Shown piece by piece: positions 1 to 6,476 of a DNA stretch of 13,910 nt (its first letter is position 1; every line of letters begins with the position of its first letter). The position numbers and the translations under genes were made by a program. Origin of the DNA: Acidimicrobiia bacterium (lineage in GTDB: Bacteria > Actinomycetota > Acidimicrobiia > IMCC26256 > BP-133); the NCBI GenBank assembly GCA_025934385.1, contig JAICYE010000014.1:1-13910 (forward strand), read 5' to 3'. The notes under the pieces were generated by a model, which was not told the DNA's origin, did no database searches, and saw only the letters and a list, made by a program, of their open reading frames with translations.

Positions 1-541
1 CGTTGTCGACCTTGCGGGCCGTGTCGAGCAGCCCGGCCAGCGAGGCGTTGATCGCCTTGGCGGTGGCGTTGAGAGCGCCGGTGGTGGCCCCGACGGCCTT
101 CGTCGTGCCGTCGACGTCGGCCGAGCTGGCGGCGATCTTCTTGGTCGTCGAGTTGATGGAGGCGGCGGTGGCACTCATTCCGTTGGCCGTCGCCAGCAAC
201 CGGGCCACGGTGGCGTTGATCGTGCCGGTCGAGGCGTCGAGCGAGCCCGACAGGGCGTCGAGCGCCTTGGCCTGGTCGACCATGGCGGAGAGATCGCCGG
301 CCAGCGGCTGCGTCGAGGCCAGGATCGACGCCGCCGTCTCGTTGGTGCGGTTCAGCTGGACGACGGAATCGGTGGCCTCGTTGATGCCCTGGCCGGTGCG
401 GGCGATGGCCTTGGCCTTCAGGTTGATGCGATCGGTGGCCCGCATCGTGCGGGCCAGGAGCAGCGTCACGATTCCGAGGGCCACCAGCACGGCGACCAGG
501 ACGACGACGTTGAGCAGGCCCTCTCGGCCCTTCCTCTCCAC
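1..541 (-). CDS. Membrane-anchored, Ala/Thr-rich helical protein, N-terminal part (runs off the window)
   Basis: The reading frame was found by translating the minus strand. It opens with a GTG at 541, preceded at a 6-nt gap by the Shine-Dalgarno AGGGGG (548-553), and stays open to the window edge (180 codons visible). After MERKGREG comes one hydrophobic segment (about residues 9-27, LLNVVVLVAVLVALGIVTLL), a signal anchor with a positive N-terminus, so the remainder should lie outside the membrane. From about residue 30 on the chain is almost wholly helix-forming, rich in Ala, Thr, Asn and Leu, with recurring patterns such as GTINATVARLL and GALNATAKAINASL, and no proline except one near residue 78. 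This resembles the coiled ectodomain of chemoreceptor-like proteins but no catalytic or signalling motif is visible. An alternative GTG start lies at 571. The gene follows the lyase on the same strand by 68 bp, so co-transcription is possible. Function unknown. Confidence 0.75.
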   Translation of the reverse strand, partial: MERKGREGLLNVVVLVAVLVALGIVTLLLARTMRATDRINLKAKAIARTGQGINEATDSVVQLNRTNETAASILASTQPLAGDLSAMVDQAKALDALSGSLDASTGTINATVARLLATANGMSATAASINSTTKKIAASSADVDGTTKAVGATTGALNATAKAINASLAGLLDTARKVDN

Positions 542-592
542 AGCCCACCCCCTGAGCGGCGTCGCGCCCACGCACGAGCCGGCGGCACGACG

Positions 593-606
593 CTACCCCG
601 GGGTAG
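593..606. repeat. Perfect 14-bp palindrome CTACCCCGGGGTAG
   Basis: The sequence CTACCCCGGGGTAG is its own reverse complement. It lies 3 bp beyond the stop codon of the lyase gene (minus strand) and about 50 bp upstream of the start of the anchored coiled protein. It could be an operator (TACCC...GGGTA palindromes are known for CsoR/RcnR-type metal sensors, but no such regulator is in view) or the core of a stem-loop between two genes. It has no loop and no T-run, which argues against an ordinary terminator. Confidence 0.5.
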
Positions 607-609
607 GGG

Positions 610-1548
610 TCACTGAGGGCGGGATCGCGCCATCCCCGCCCGCTCACCCCGCACGACGAACTTCGTGGCCATCTTGCGGCTGGCCTCGTCGATCATCTCA
701 TCGCCGAACATCACCGCCCCGAGGCGGTCGCCTTCGGTGGCCTTCTGGTAGGCGTCGAGGATGTCCCAGGCCTTGTCGAACTGTTCCTGGGTCGGGGTGA
801 AGACCTCGTTGCACACCGTGACCTGGTCGGGATGGAGCACCCACTTGCCGTCGTAGCCGAGGATCCGGGTGCGGCGGGCGAAGTCGCGGAAGCCGTCGGT
901 GTCGCGGATGCGGAGGTAGGGCCCGTCGATGACCTGGAGGCCGTTGGCCCGTCCGGCCATGAGGATCTTGGAGAACACGTAGTGGAAGTGGTCGCCGGGG
1001 TACTCGGGGATCTGCACGCCGCCGGTGAGGACGGGCATCTCCATCGAGGCGGCGAAGTCGGCCGGGCCGAAGATGATCGTCTCCAGCCGGGGCGAGGCGG
1101 CGCAGATCTCCTCGACGTTGATGAGTCCTCGGGTCGTCTCGATCTGGGCCTCGATACCGACCTTGGACTGCCGGCCGGTGGTGGCCTCGATCTGGGTCAG
1201 CAGCATGTCGAGGGCCTGCACCTCGGAGGCGCTCTGGACCTTCGGCAGCATGATCTCGTCGAGACGCTCGGAGGCGTTCTCCACGACGTAGATCACGTCG
1301 CGGTAGGTCCACTTGGTGTCCCAGGCGTTGACCCGGACGCAGAGCACCTTGTCGCCCCAGTCACCCTCGTTGATCGCCTTGACGGCGTTCTCCCGGGCGG
1401 CCTCCTTCTCCAGCGGCGCCACGGAGTCCTCCAGGTCGAGGAAGACCATGTCGGCGGCCAGCCCCTGGGCCTTGCCGAGCATCTTCTCGCTGGAGGCGGG
1501 GACGGCCAGGCAGGAGCGGCGGGGCAGGGTGCGGCTGCGTTCGGACAT
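610..1548 (-). CDS. mcl: HpcH/HpaI aldolase/CitE family: L-malyl-CoA / beta-methylmalyl-CoA lyase
   Basis: A TIM-barrel CoA lyase that should reversibly split malyl-CoA into acetyl-CoA and glyoxylate and beta-methylmalyl-CoA into propionyl-CoA and glyoxylate, as in the ethylmalonyl-CoA pathway. Family marks, numbered from the longer start at 1572: RSCLAVPASSEKMLGKA (19-35), VFLDLEDSVAP (43-53), the substrate-carboxylate Arg in CVRVN (R80), the Mg-binding Glu in GIEAQIETTRG (E141 or E145) and the second Mg ligand in FGPADFAAS (D172), then GKWVLHPDQV (242-251) and a C-terminal GDEMIDEASRKMA (290-302) as in actinobacterial Mcl proteins. Length about 312-320 aa is normal. I prefer ATG 1548 (MSERSR), which has GGA a few bases upstream; ATG 1572 has no ribosome binding site and would sit 16 bp from the divergent gene's start. 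Exact substrate (malyl-, methylmalyl- or citramalyl-CoA) cannot be settled from sequence. Confidence 0.85.
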   Translation of the reverse strand: MSERSRTLPRRSCLAVPASSEKMLGKAQGLAADMVFLDLEDSVAPLEKEAARENAVKAINEGDWGDKVLCVRVNAWDTKWTYRDVIYVVENASERLDEIMLPKVQSASEVQALDMLLTQIEATTGRQSKVGIEAQIETTRGLINVEEICAASPRLETIIFGPADFAASMEMPVLTGGVQIPEYPGDHFHYVFSKILMAGRANGLQVIDGPYLRIRDTDGFRDFARRTRILGYDGKWVLHPDQVTVCNEVFTPTQEQFDKAWDILDAYQKATEGDRLGAVMFGDEMIDEASRKMATKFVVRGERAGMARSRPQ

Positions 1549-1588
1549 GTTTTCCACGGTATCCGGCGCCATCGGCTAGGAAGGCATC

Positions 1589-2848
1589 GTGGACAGCGAC
1601 GTCTGCGTCGTTGGTGGCGGGCCGGCCGGGATGATGCTGGCGGTGCTCCTCCTGCGGGCCGGCCTGCGGGTCACGGTGCTGGAGAAGCACGGCGACTTCC
1701 TGCGGGACTTCCGGGGCGACACCATCCACGCCTCCACGCTGAACCTGATGGACGAGCTCGGCTGGGGCGAGGAGTTCCTCCGGCTCCCCCACCAGAAGGC
1801 CCGGCGCCTGTCGGGCGTGTTCGGGGAGCAGGAGTACACCTTCGGCGACTGCGGCCGCCTGCCCGGCCGGCACCGGTACATCGCCCTCATGCCGCAGTGG
1901 GACTTCCTCGACTTCCTGGCGGGGAAAGCGGAGGCGAACGACGGGTTCACGCTGCTGCGCTCCACCGCGGTGGACGGGCTGCTCCGCTCGGCCGGCGGCT
2001 CCTCGGGGCGCGTCGCGGGCGTGACCGCCGCCGGGCCGGACGGGCCGGTCGAGGTCCGGGCCCGGCTCGTCGTGGCCTGCGACGGGCGACACTCCGACGT
2101 CCGCCGGCTGCTGGGCTTACGGCCACGGGAGTACGGCGTGCCGATGGACGTGCTGTGGTTCCGCCTCCCCCGCCAGCCGTCCGACCCGGACGGCGTGTCG
2201 TTCATCGTCGGTCCCGGCATCGGCCTCGTGCTCATCGACCGGGGCGACTACTTCCAGATCGCCTACGTGATCCCGAAGGGCGGGTTCGAGCGGGTCCGGG
2301 CGGCCGGCCTCGAGGCCCTGGTCGACAACGTCGGCAAGCTGGCGCCGTCGCTGGCCGGGCGCGGCACTGCTCCTTCCCGGGCTGGCCTCGAGTCGTGGGA
2401 CGACGTGAGCCAGCTGACCGTGGTCATCAACCGGCTGCGGCGCTGGGACCGCGACGGCGTCCTGCTGATCGGCGACGCCGCCCACGCCATGTCACCGATG
2501 GGCGGCGTCGGCGTGAACCTGGCCGTGCAGGACGCCGTGGCCGCCGCCCGGATCCTGTCACCACACCTGCGGGCCGCCCGGGACGGCGGCGTCATCCCCG
2601 GCGCGATGTTCCGGTCGCTGGACAGCCAACTGGCCCGGGTGCAGCTCCGCCGCTGGTATCCGACGGTGGCCACCCAGCTGCTGCAGCGGGCCCTCGGCCG
2701 GGGCGTGGTGGCCCGGGTGCTGCAGTCCGATCAACCCCTGCCCGTCCCCGCCTTCGTGAAACTGGCCGCCCGCTTCCCCGTCCTCCAGGGTCTCCCGGCG
2801 AGAGCCGTGGCCATCGGCTTCCGGCCCGAGCACATAGGCGGCGGTTAG
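1589..2848 (+). CDS. FAD-dependent monooxygenase (PheA/TfdB or UbiH-like aromatic hydroxylase fold)
   Basis: A class A flavoprotein hydroxylase of 419 aa. Visible motifs: the ADP-binding fingerprint VVGGGPAG (7-14) with the ribose-binding acid in LEK (E32), the conserved GDTIHASTLNLMDELG (43-58), the DG motif in VACDGRHSDVRRLLG (162-176) that contacts both FAD and NAD(P)H in this family, and the GD motif GVLLIGDAAHAMSPMGGVGVN (290-310) that binds the flavin ribityl chain. Proteins of this kind hydroxylate aromatic or polyketide-like substrates in the cytoplasm; the substrate here is not recognisable. The GTG start has AGGAAGG just upstream (1578-1584). It diverges from the lyase gene with about 40 bp between starts, so the two promoters must overlap. 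A long stem-loop follows the stop. Confidence 0.88.
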   Translation: MDSDVCVVGGGPAGMMLAVLLLRAGLRVTVLEKHGDFLRDFRGDTIHASTLNLMDELGWGEEFLRLPHQKARRLSGVFGEQEYTFGDCGRLPGRHRYIALMPQWDFLDFLAGKAEANDGFTLLRSTAVDGLLRSAGGSSGRVAGVTAAGPDGPVEVRARLVVACDGRHSDVRRLLGLRPREYGVPMDVLWFRLPRQPSDPDGVSFIVGPGIGLVLIDRGDYFQIAYVIPKGGFERVRAAGLEALVDNVGKLAPSLAGRGTAPSRAGLESWDDVSQLTVVINRLRRWDRDGVLLIGDAAHAMSPMGGVGVNLAVQDAVAAARILSPHLRAARDGGVIPGAMFRSLDSQLARVQLRRWYPTVATQLLQRALGRGVVARVLQSDQPLPVPAFVKLAARFPVLQGLPARAVAIGFRPEHIGGG

Positions 2849-2874
2849 CGCGAACCTATCGCGCCAACCGCCGC
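2838..2874 (+). terminator. Strong stem-loop spanning the end of the monooxygenase gene
   Basis: The arms GCGGCGGTTAGCGCG (2838-2852) and CGCGCCAACCGCCGC (2860-2874) pair over 15 bp with a single A-C mismatch around a 7-base loop AACCTAT. The left arm contains the TAG stop of the monooxygenase. There is no T-run afterwards, so this would be a U-tract-less terminator or an mRNA 3'-end stabiliser, both seen in GC-rich actinobacteria. The hairpin itself is seen directly; its function is inference. Confidence 0.55.
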
Positions 2875-2942
2875 ACAAGTCCGGGGTGGAGGGGCGAAAT
2901 TCGCAGGCGGCAGGAACAGGGGACGGACCACACTTCGGGTTC

Positions 2943-3926
2943 ATGCCGCCGACCAGAAGCTCGAGCCAGAAGAGTCCTATCGGGAGCAAGCTGGACGCCG
3001 AACTCGGCCGGACAGCCGCCCGGCAGTGGAGTGTCGTGACCGGAACTCAGGCCCGCGCGGCAGGCCTCAGTCAGCACCAGATCGACCATCGGGTCCGGAC
3101 GAAGCGCTGGCGCCGAGCCGCCCGCGACGTGTTCGTCCTGGCCGGCAGCGGCGACACCTGGCAGCAACGGGCGATGATCGCCTGCCTGGCCGGCCCGCCC
3201 GGCACGATCACCTCCCACCTCACCGCCGCCGCGGTCTACGGGCTGGCCCGGCCGCCCGGGGCACCGCAGGTCACGATTCCCCGCAACGCCAAAGGCGGAC
3301 GCCTGCAGGGGGTACGGGTCCGGAGGGCGGACGTCGGTGCGGGCGCCAGGGCGGTCAAGGACCGCCTTCCCTGCACCACGCCCGTGCGGACGGTCATCGA
3401 TTGCGCCGAGGTCCTCGAGGGCGATGCGCTGTGGAACCTGGTCGACAGCGCGCTGTGCCGCAAGCACATGCAGCCCAACCGGCTGATCCTGGCGGCCGAG
3501 GCGGCTCGGAGGGGCGCCCGCGGTTCACGGCGGGCGGCGCTGGGCCGGTTGCTCGAGGCGCTCGAGGTGTGGCGGTCGGGGGCGCCGCCGGGGAGTCCGC
3601 CCGAGGCACTGCTGCAGCGGCGCCTGAAGGAGTGGGGGTTCCCGGCGGCCCAGCGGCAGGTAGAGGTGTACGGCCCGGACGGGAAGTTCCTGGCCCGGGC
3701 CGACCTCGGCATCGTCGAGTGGAAGGTGCTGCTGGAGTACGACAGCGACGAGCACCATGGGCCGCGGTGCTGGATCGCCGACGGGGAGCGGCTCGACAGG
3801 GTCGAGCAGGAGACCGGATGGCGGATGGTGTCGGTCGACCGGTTCGACCTCCGGCCGTCCAACGACAACCTGAGGGACAGGCTGGAACGGCTCCGCCCGG
3901 CCGGCGGTGAGCCGCTAGCCGCCTGA
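2943..3926 (+). CDS. AbiEi-like antitoxin domain (wHTH) fused to DUF559/Vsr-like nuclease fold
   Basis: A 327-aa protein of a kind common in actinobacteria. The N-terminal part (about 18-66, DAELGRTAARQWSVVTGTQ through RRAARDVFVLAG) matches the AbiEi winged-helix pattern; the middle has the typical LTAAAVYGL (93-101) and LPCTTPVRTVIDCA (142-155). The C-terminal domain (about 218-318) is DUF559-like, a PD-(D/E)XK fold: ARADLG (D254), LLEYDSDEHH (E265, D267, H271, H272), then a conserved R and D (R283, D285) and TGWRMVSVDR. These acidic residues make an active nuclease fold conceivable, though no activity is known for most members. No AbiEii toxin partner lies nearby, so a working type IV toxin-antitoxin pair is not supported. 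Start uncertain: the first 17 residues use atypical codons, and family members usually begin near LDAEL, where a CTG (2991) follows GGGAG (2982-2986). It ends inside the convergent dehydrogenase remnant (12-bp overlap). Confidence 0.75.
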   Translation: MPPTRSSSQKSPIGSKLDAELGRTAARQWSVVTGTQARAAGLSQHQIDHRVRTKRWRRAARDVFVLAGSGDTWQQRAMIACLAGPPGTITSHLTAAAVYGLARPPGAPQVTIPRNAKGGRLQGVRVRRADVGAGARAVKDRLPCTTPVRTVIDCAEVLEGDALWNLVDSALCRKHMQPNRLILAAEAARRGARGSRRAALGRLLEALEVWRSGAPPGSPPEALLQRRLKEWGFPAAQRQVEVYGPDGKFLARADLGIVEWKVLLEYDSDEHHGPRCWIADGERLDRVEQETGWRMVSVDRFDLRPSNDNLRDRLERLRPAGGEPLAA

Positions 3927-4211
3927 GCGGCCACGGCGGTAGCGGGCGGCCACGGCGACGATGTCCTCGTCGGCGGCGCCGGTGTCGGCCGCCCGGCGGT
4001 AGAGCGCCTCGACCAGCTCGGCCCGTGGGAGCTCGACGCCGGTCGCCCGGGCGGCGCCGGCGGCGAGGCCGGCGTCCTTGGCGCCGGCGGCCACGACCTC
4101 GTCGACCCTGCCCGGCGACCGGTTCCACACCACGACGGAGTACCCCCCGGCGAGCAGTCGCCGGGCCACGGCCCGCCCCATGCGCCCCATCCCGAGCATG
4201 GCGATGTCCAT
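3915..4211 (-). pseudogene. Internally deleted NAD-binding beta-hydroxyacid dehydrogenase (HIBADH/6PGDH family) remnant
   Basis: The frame encodes only 98 aa. Residues 1-46 are the start of a 3-hydroxyisobutyrate dehydrogenase-type Rossmann domain: IAMLGMGRMG (3-12, GxGxxG), ARRLLAGGYSVVVWNRSPGR and VVAAGA. Residues from about 52 on match the very C-terminus of the same family: ARATGVELPRAELVEALY followed by the G-D-x-D-like TGAADEDIVAVAARYR. Full-length relatives have close to 290 residues, so roughly 190 are missing in frame, including the rest of the NAD site and the catalytic lysine segment. A good Shine-Dalgarno (AGGAGG, 4 nt before ATG) is retained and there is no stop or frameshift, so a short protein may still be made, but it cannot be a working dehydrogenase. 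It could instead be a small new protein; I favour a decayed gene. Confidence 0.65.
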
Positions 4212-4266
4212 GGCGCCTCCTCTCCCCCGCCGGAGCGGCTTCCAGCCCGACGGTAGTGTGGGGAGC

Positions 4267-5076
4267 GTGGAACTGGAGAAGCTGGGTGACGGCATCTGGG
4301 GCTGGCTGCAGCCGGGCGGGGGTTCGGGCATCAGCAACGCCGGGGTGGTGGCCGACGACGACGGGCTGACGGTCATCGACTGCCTCATGGTCCGGTCGCA
4401 GTGGGAGCCGTTCGCCGCCGCCGTGGCCGGGCTCGGCCCGCCCGTCCGCCGGCTGGTGCTGACCCACGCCCACATCGACCACGTCGGCGGCACGAAGGCT
4501 TTCCCGCTGGCTTCGGTACTGGCCACGCCGGCCACCAGCGCCCTGCTCGACCAGCCGCTGATGACCGACGCCTACAAGACGTTCATGCCCGCCTTCGCCG
4601 AGGAGTTCGACGACCTGGCCGAGCTCGGCACCCGGCCGGTCACCCACGAGGTGACCGACGGCGCCCCGATCGGCACGAGGCTGGAGCTCATCCCGGCGGC
4701 CGGCCACACCGCCGGCGACCTCATGGTGCTGGTCGACGACTCGATCCTCTTCGCCGGCGACGTCTGCTTCTTCGGCGTGACCCCGCTGGCCTTCCAGGGC
4801 GACCCCGCCGCCTGGGTCGAGGTCCTGGCGCTGGTGCCCGACCTGGCGGCGACGATCGTCCCCGGCCACGGCCCGATCGGCGGCCCGGCCGAGGTCGAGG
4901 CGCTGCGCGACTACCTGACCGCCTGCGTGACCGGCGCGATCCCGCCCGGACCGTGGGACTCCTGGATCGAGCGGGAGCGCGACGAGGTCTACGTCGAGCG
5001 GGCGGTCATGCTGGCCGCCGGCGAACCTCCGAGCTCGATGCCGCCGTCGATGCTGCGGCTGATCGGTATGGGCTAG
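4267..5076 (+). CDS. Metallo-beta-lactamase-fold hydrolase
   Basis: A 269-aa MBL-fold enzyme with a complete dinuclear metal site: THAHIDH (H67, H69, D71, H72), AAGHTAGD (H147), LFAGDVCF (D165) and VPGHGPIGG (H201). Members with this layout, where the GHTAGD motif is followed by a short AGD strand, hydrolyse thioesters, lactones or phosphoesters; which applies here cannot be told. No signal peptide is evident, so it should act in the cytoplasm. The start is a GTG at 4267 (MELEKLGDGIWGW); GGGGAG lies almost against it, and an in-frame GTG at 4258 is an alternative. It diverges from the dehydrogenase remnant (55 bp between starts) and converges on the histidine kinase: both genes end in TAG using the same CTAG at 5073-5076. 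Confidence 0.85.
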   Translation: MELEKLGDGIWGWLQPGGGSGISNAGVVADDDGLTVIDCLMVRSQWEPFAAAVAGLGPPVRRLVLTHAHIDHVGGTKAFPLASVLATPATSALLDQPLMTDAYKTFMPAFAEEFDDLAELGTRPVTHEVTDGAPIGTRLELIPAAGHTAGDLMVLVDDSILFAGDVCFFGVTPLAFQGDPAAWVEVLALVPDLAATIVPGHGPIGGPAEVEALRDYLTACVTGAIPPGPWDSWIERERDEVYVERAVMLAAGEPPSSMPPSMLRLIGMG

Positions 5077-6476
5077 ACCGGTTCGGGGACCGGGCCGGTC
5101 TCGTCGAGTGGGAGGCGCACGACCACGCTCGCCCCGCCGAGGGGCGGGCCGTTGGCGGCCGAGATCGTGCCGCCGTGGGCCCGGACGATGGCGGCGGCGA
5201 TGGCCAGTCCCAGCCCGGCGCCGGCCCCGGCCTCGTGGCTGCGGGCCGCTTCCGCCCGGGTGAAGCGGTCGAAGGCCACCGGCAGCAGCGCCGGCGGGAA
5301 GCCCGGTCCGTCGTCGGCCACGGTGAGGACGACGTCGTCGCCCTCCGGGCGTACCCGCACCTGCACCCGCCGGCGGGCGAAGCGCCGGGCGTTGCCGACC
5401 AGGTTGGTGACGACCTGCTCGAGCCGGGCGGGGTCCACGACGGCCAGCGTGGCCGGCCCGTCCACCGCCACCGGCACCGCCGGCCATGACCGGCCGCCGG
5501 CCCCGTTCAGGCCTCGCCGGGCCGCCTGCTCGGCCAGCGCCCGCACGTCGACCGGACGCCGCCGCAGCGGCAGCCGCCCGGCCGAGGCCCGGGCCAGCAC
5601 GAGCAGGTCCTCGGCCAGATGGGCCAGGCGCTCGGCCTCCTCCAGGGCGCTGCGCAGCGACCGCTCCAGCGCCTCCTTGTCGCCCGGCTCCAGCAGCGCC
5701 ACCTCGAGCTCGGCCCGGAGCACGGCGATCGGCGTGCGGAGCTCGTGGCTGGCGTCGTCGAGGAACATCCGCTCCCGGGCGAAGGCGGCCTCGATGCGGT
5801 CGAGCATGGCGTTGAGGGTCCGCCCGAGCTGGGCGATCTCGTCCTCGCCCTCGGGGTGGGGCAGCCGCCGCCCCGCCTGGGCCAGCGAGATGGCGTCGGC
5901 CTCCTGGCTCATCCGGCGGACGGGCCGCAGCGCCGCCCCGGCCAGCAGCCATCCGCCGGCCGACAGGATGGCGCCCAGGAGCGGGCTCAGGATGGCCAGG
6001 ATCAGCGCCAGGCGCTCCCGGCCCCGGAACACCGCCACGGTGGAGGCGCCGACGACGACCACCAGCGTCCGGCCGCCGGTCTCCACCGGGTGGGCCAGCA
6101 GCCGGGCCCGCCGGCCGAGGGCCGGCGTGTGGGGGATGCGCCGGTCGATGAACAGGTTGTGGCGCGACGCCCTGGCCACTTCGGCGGCGGACAGTGCCGG
6201 CGGCGCTGGCGCCGACGAGTCGATGACGGTGGCGCCGGGGCCGAGGATCTGGGCGAACGCCTCCTCCTGGCGGATGGCGACCCGCCCGGCGTCGATGTCG
6301 CCCTCGATGTCGGTGGCCCGGGCCTCGAGGCCGCTGTTGATCGTGCGCTGCAGCTCGCCGTTGAGGTCGAGGTAGATGAGGATCCCGGCCAGGACGAGGA
6401 CAATGGCGCTGCCGGCCGTGAACAGCAGCGCGAGCCGGCCCCGCAGCGAGACCGGGGCGAACCGGCGGCGGCTCAG
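5073..6476 (-). CDS. Membrane sensor histidine kinase, probably starting at a CTG codon
   Basis: A 467-aa HisKA-type kinase, the partner of the regulator just upstream. Order: TM1 (about 12-36, LRGRLALLF...ILIYL), an extracytoplasmic sensor (37-155), TM2 (156-183), HAMP (about 184-235), dimerisation/phosphoacceptor helix with DASHELRTPI (H244), N box NLVGNARRF (N358/N362), G1 box VADDGPGF (387-393), F box FDRFTR (402-407), G2 box GAGAGLGLAI (417-426). All catalytic motifs are present. In this frame there is no ATG, GTG or TTG between the regulator's end and TM1, and the next usable GTG would remove TM1. A CTG at 6476 has GGGAGG 6 nt upstream and overlaps the regulator's TGA as CTGA, a translational-coupling arrangement. 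The sensor domain has no recognisable ligand motif. It stops on the same CTAG as the convergent hydrolase gene. Confidence 0.9.
   Translation of the reverse strand: MSRRRFAPVSLRGRLALLFTAGSAIVLVLAGILIYLDLNGELQRTINSGLEARATDIEGDIDAGRVAIRQEEAFAQILGPGATVIDSSAPAPPALSAAEVARASRHNLFIDRRIPHTPALGRRARLLAHPVETGGRTLVVVVGASTVAVFRGRERLALILAILSPLLGAILSAGGWLLAGAALRPVRRMSQEADAISLAQAGRRLPHPEGEDEIAQLGRTLNAMLDRIEAAFARERMFLDDASHELRTPIAVLRAELEVALLEPGDKEALERSLRSALEEAERLAHLAEDLLVLARASAGRLPLRRRPVDVRALAEQAARRGLNGAGGRSWPAVPVAVDGPATLAVVDPARLEQVVTNLVGNARRFARRRVQVRVRPEGDDVVLTVADDGPGFPPALLPVAFDRFTRAEAARSHEAGAGAGLGLAIAAAIVRAHGGTISAANGPPLGGASVVVRLPLDETGPVPEPV

Noticed and set aside
3..800. Plus-strand frame of 265 codons at the left edge
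   Set aside because: The opposite strand encodes a signal-anchored helical protein with a ribosome binding site and the lyase C-terminus; the plus frame has no motif and turns into Arg/Pro-rich sequence.
832..3039. Long plus-strand open frame across the lyase and monooxygenase region
   Set aside because: It is antisense to the lyase and out of frame with the monooxygenase; the product is Arg/Pro/Gly-rich low-complexity text without motifs, as expected when a GC-rich gene is read in the wrong frame.
4053..4091. Twelve-base direct repeat GGCGCCGGCGGC in the dehydrogenase remnant, considered as a mobile or tandem repeat
   Set aside because: It encodes alanine/glycine in frame (AAGA twice) in a GC-rich gene and is short enough to be compositional; kept only as a hint for the deletion junction.
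3915..5076. Convergent overlaps (12 bp at 3915-3926; shared CTAG at 5073-5076) considered as regulatory
   Set aside because: Short convergent overlaps are ordinary in compact genomes; CTAG naturally gives TAG on both strands.
3394..5952. Minus-strand open frame of 852 codons
   Set aside because: It crosses the nuclease-like, hydrolase and kinase genes in wrong frames and reads as Arg/Ala/Gly/Pro-rich sequence; real genes with catalytic motifs occupy the same DNA.
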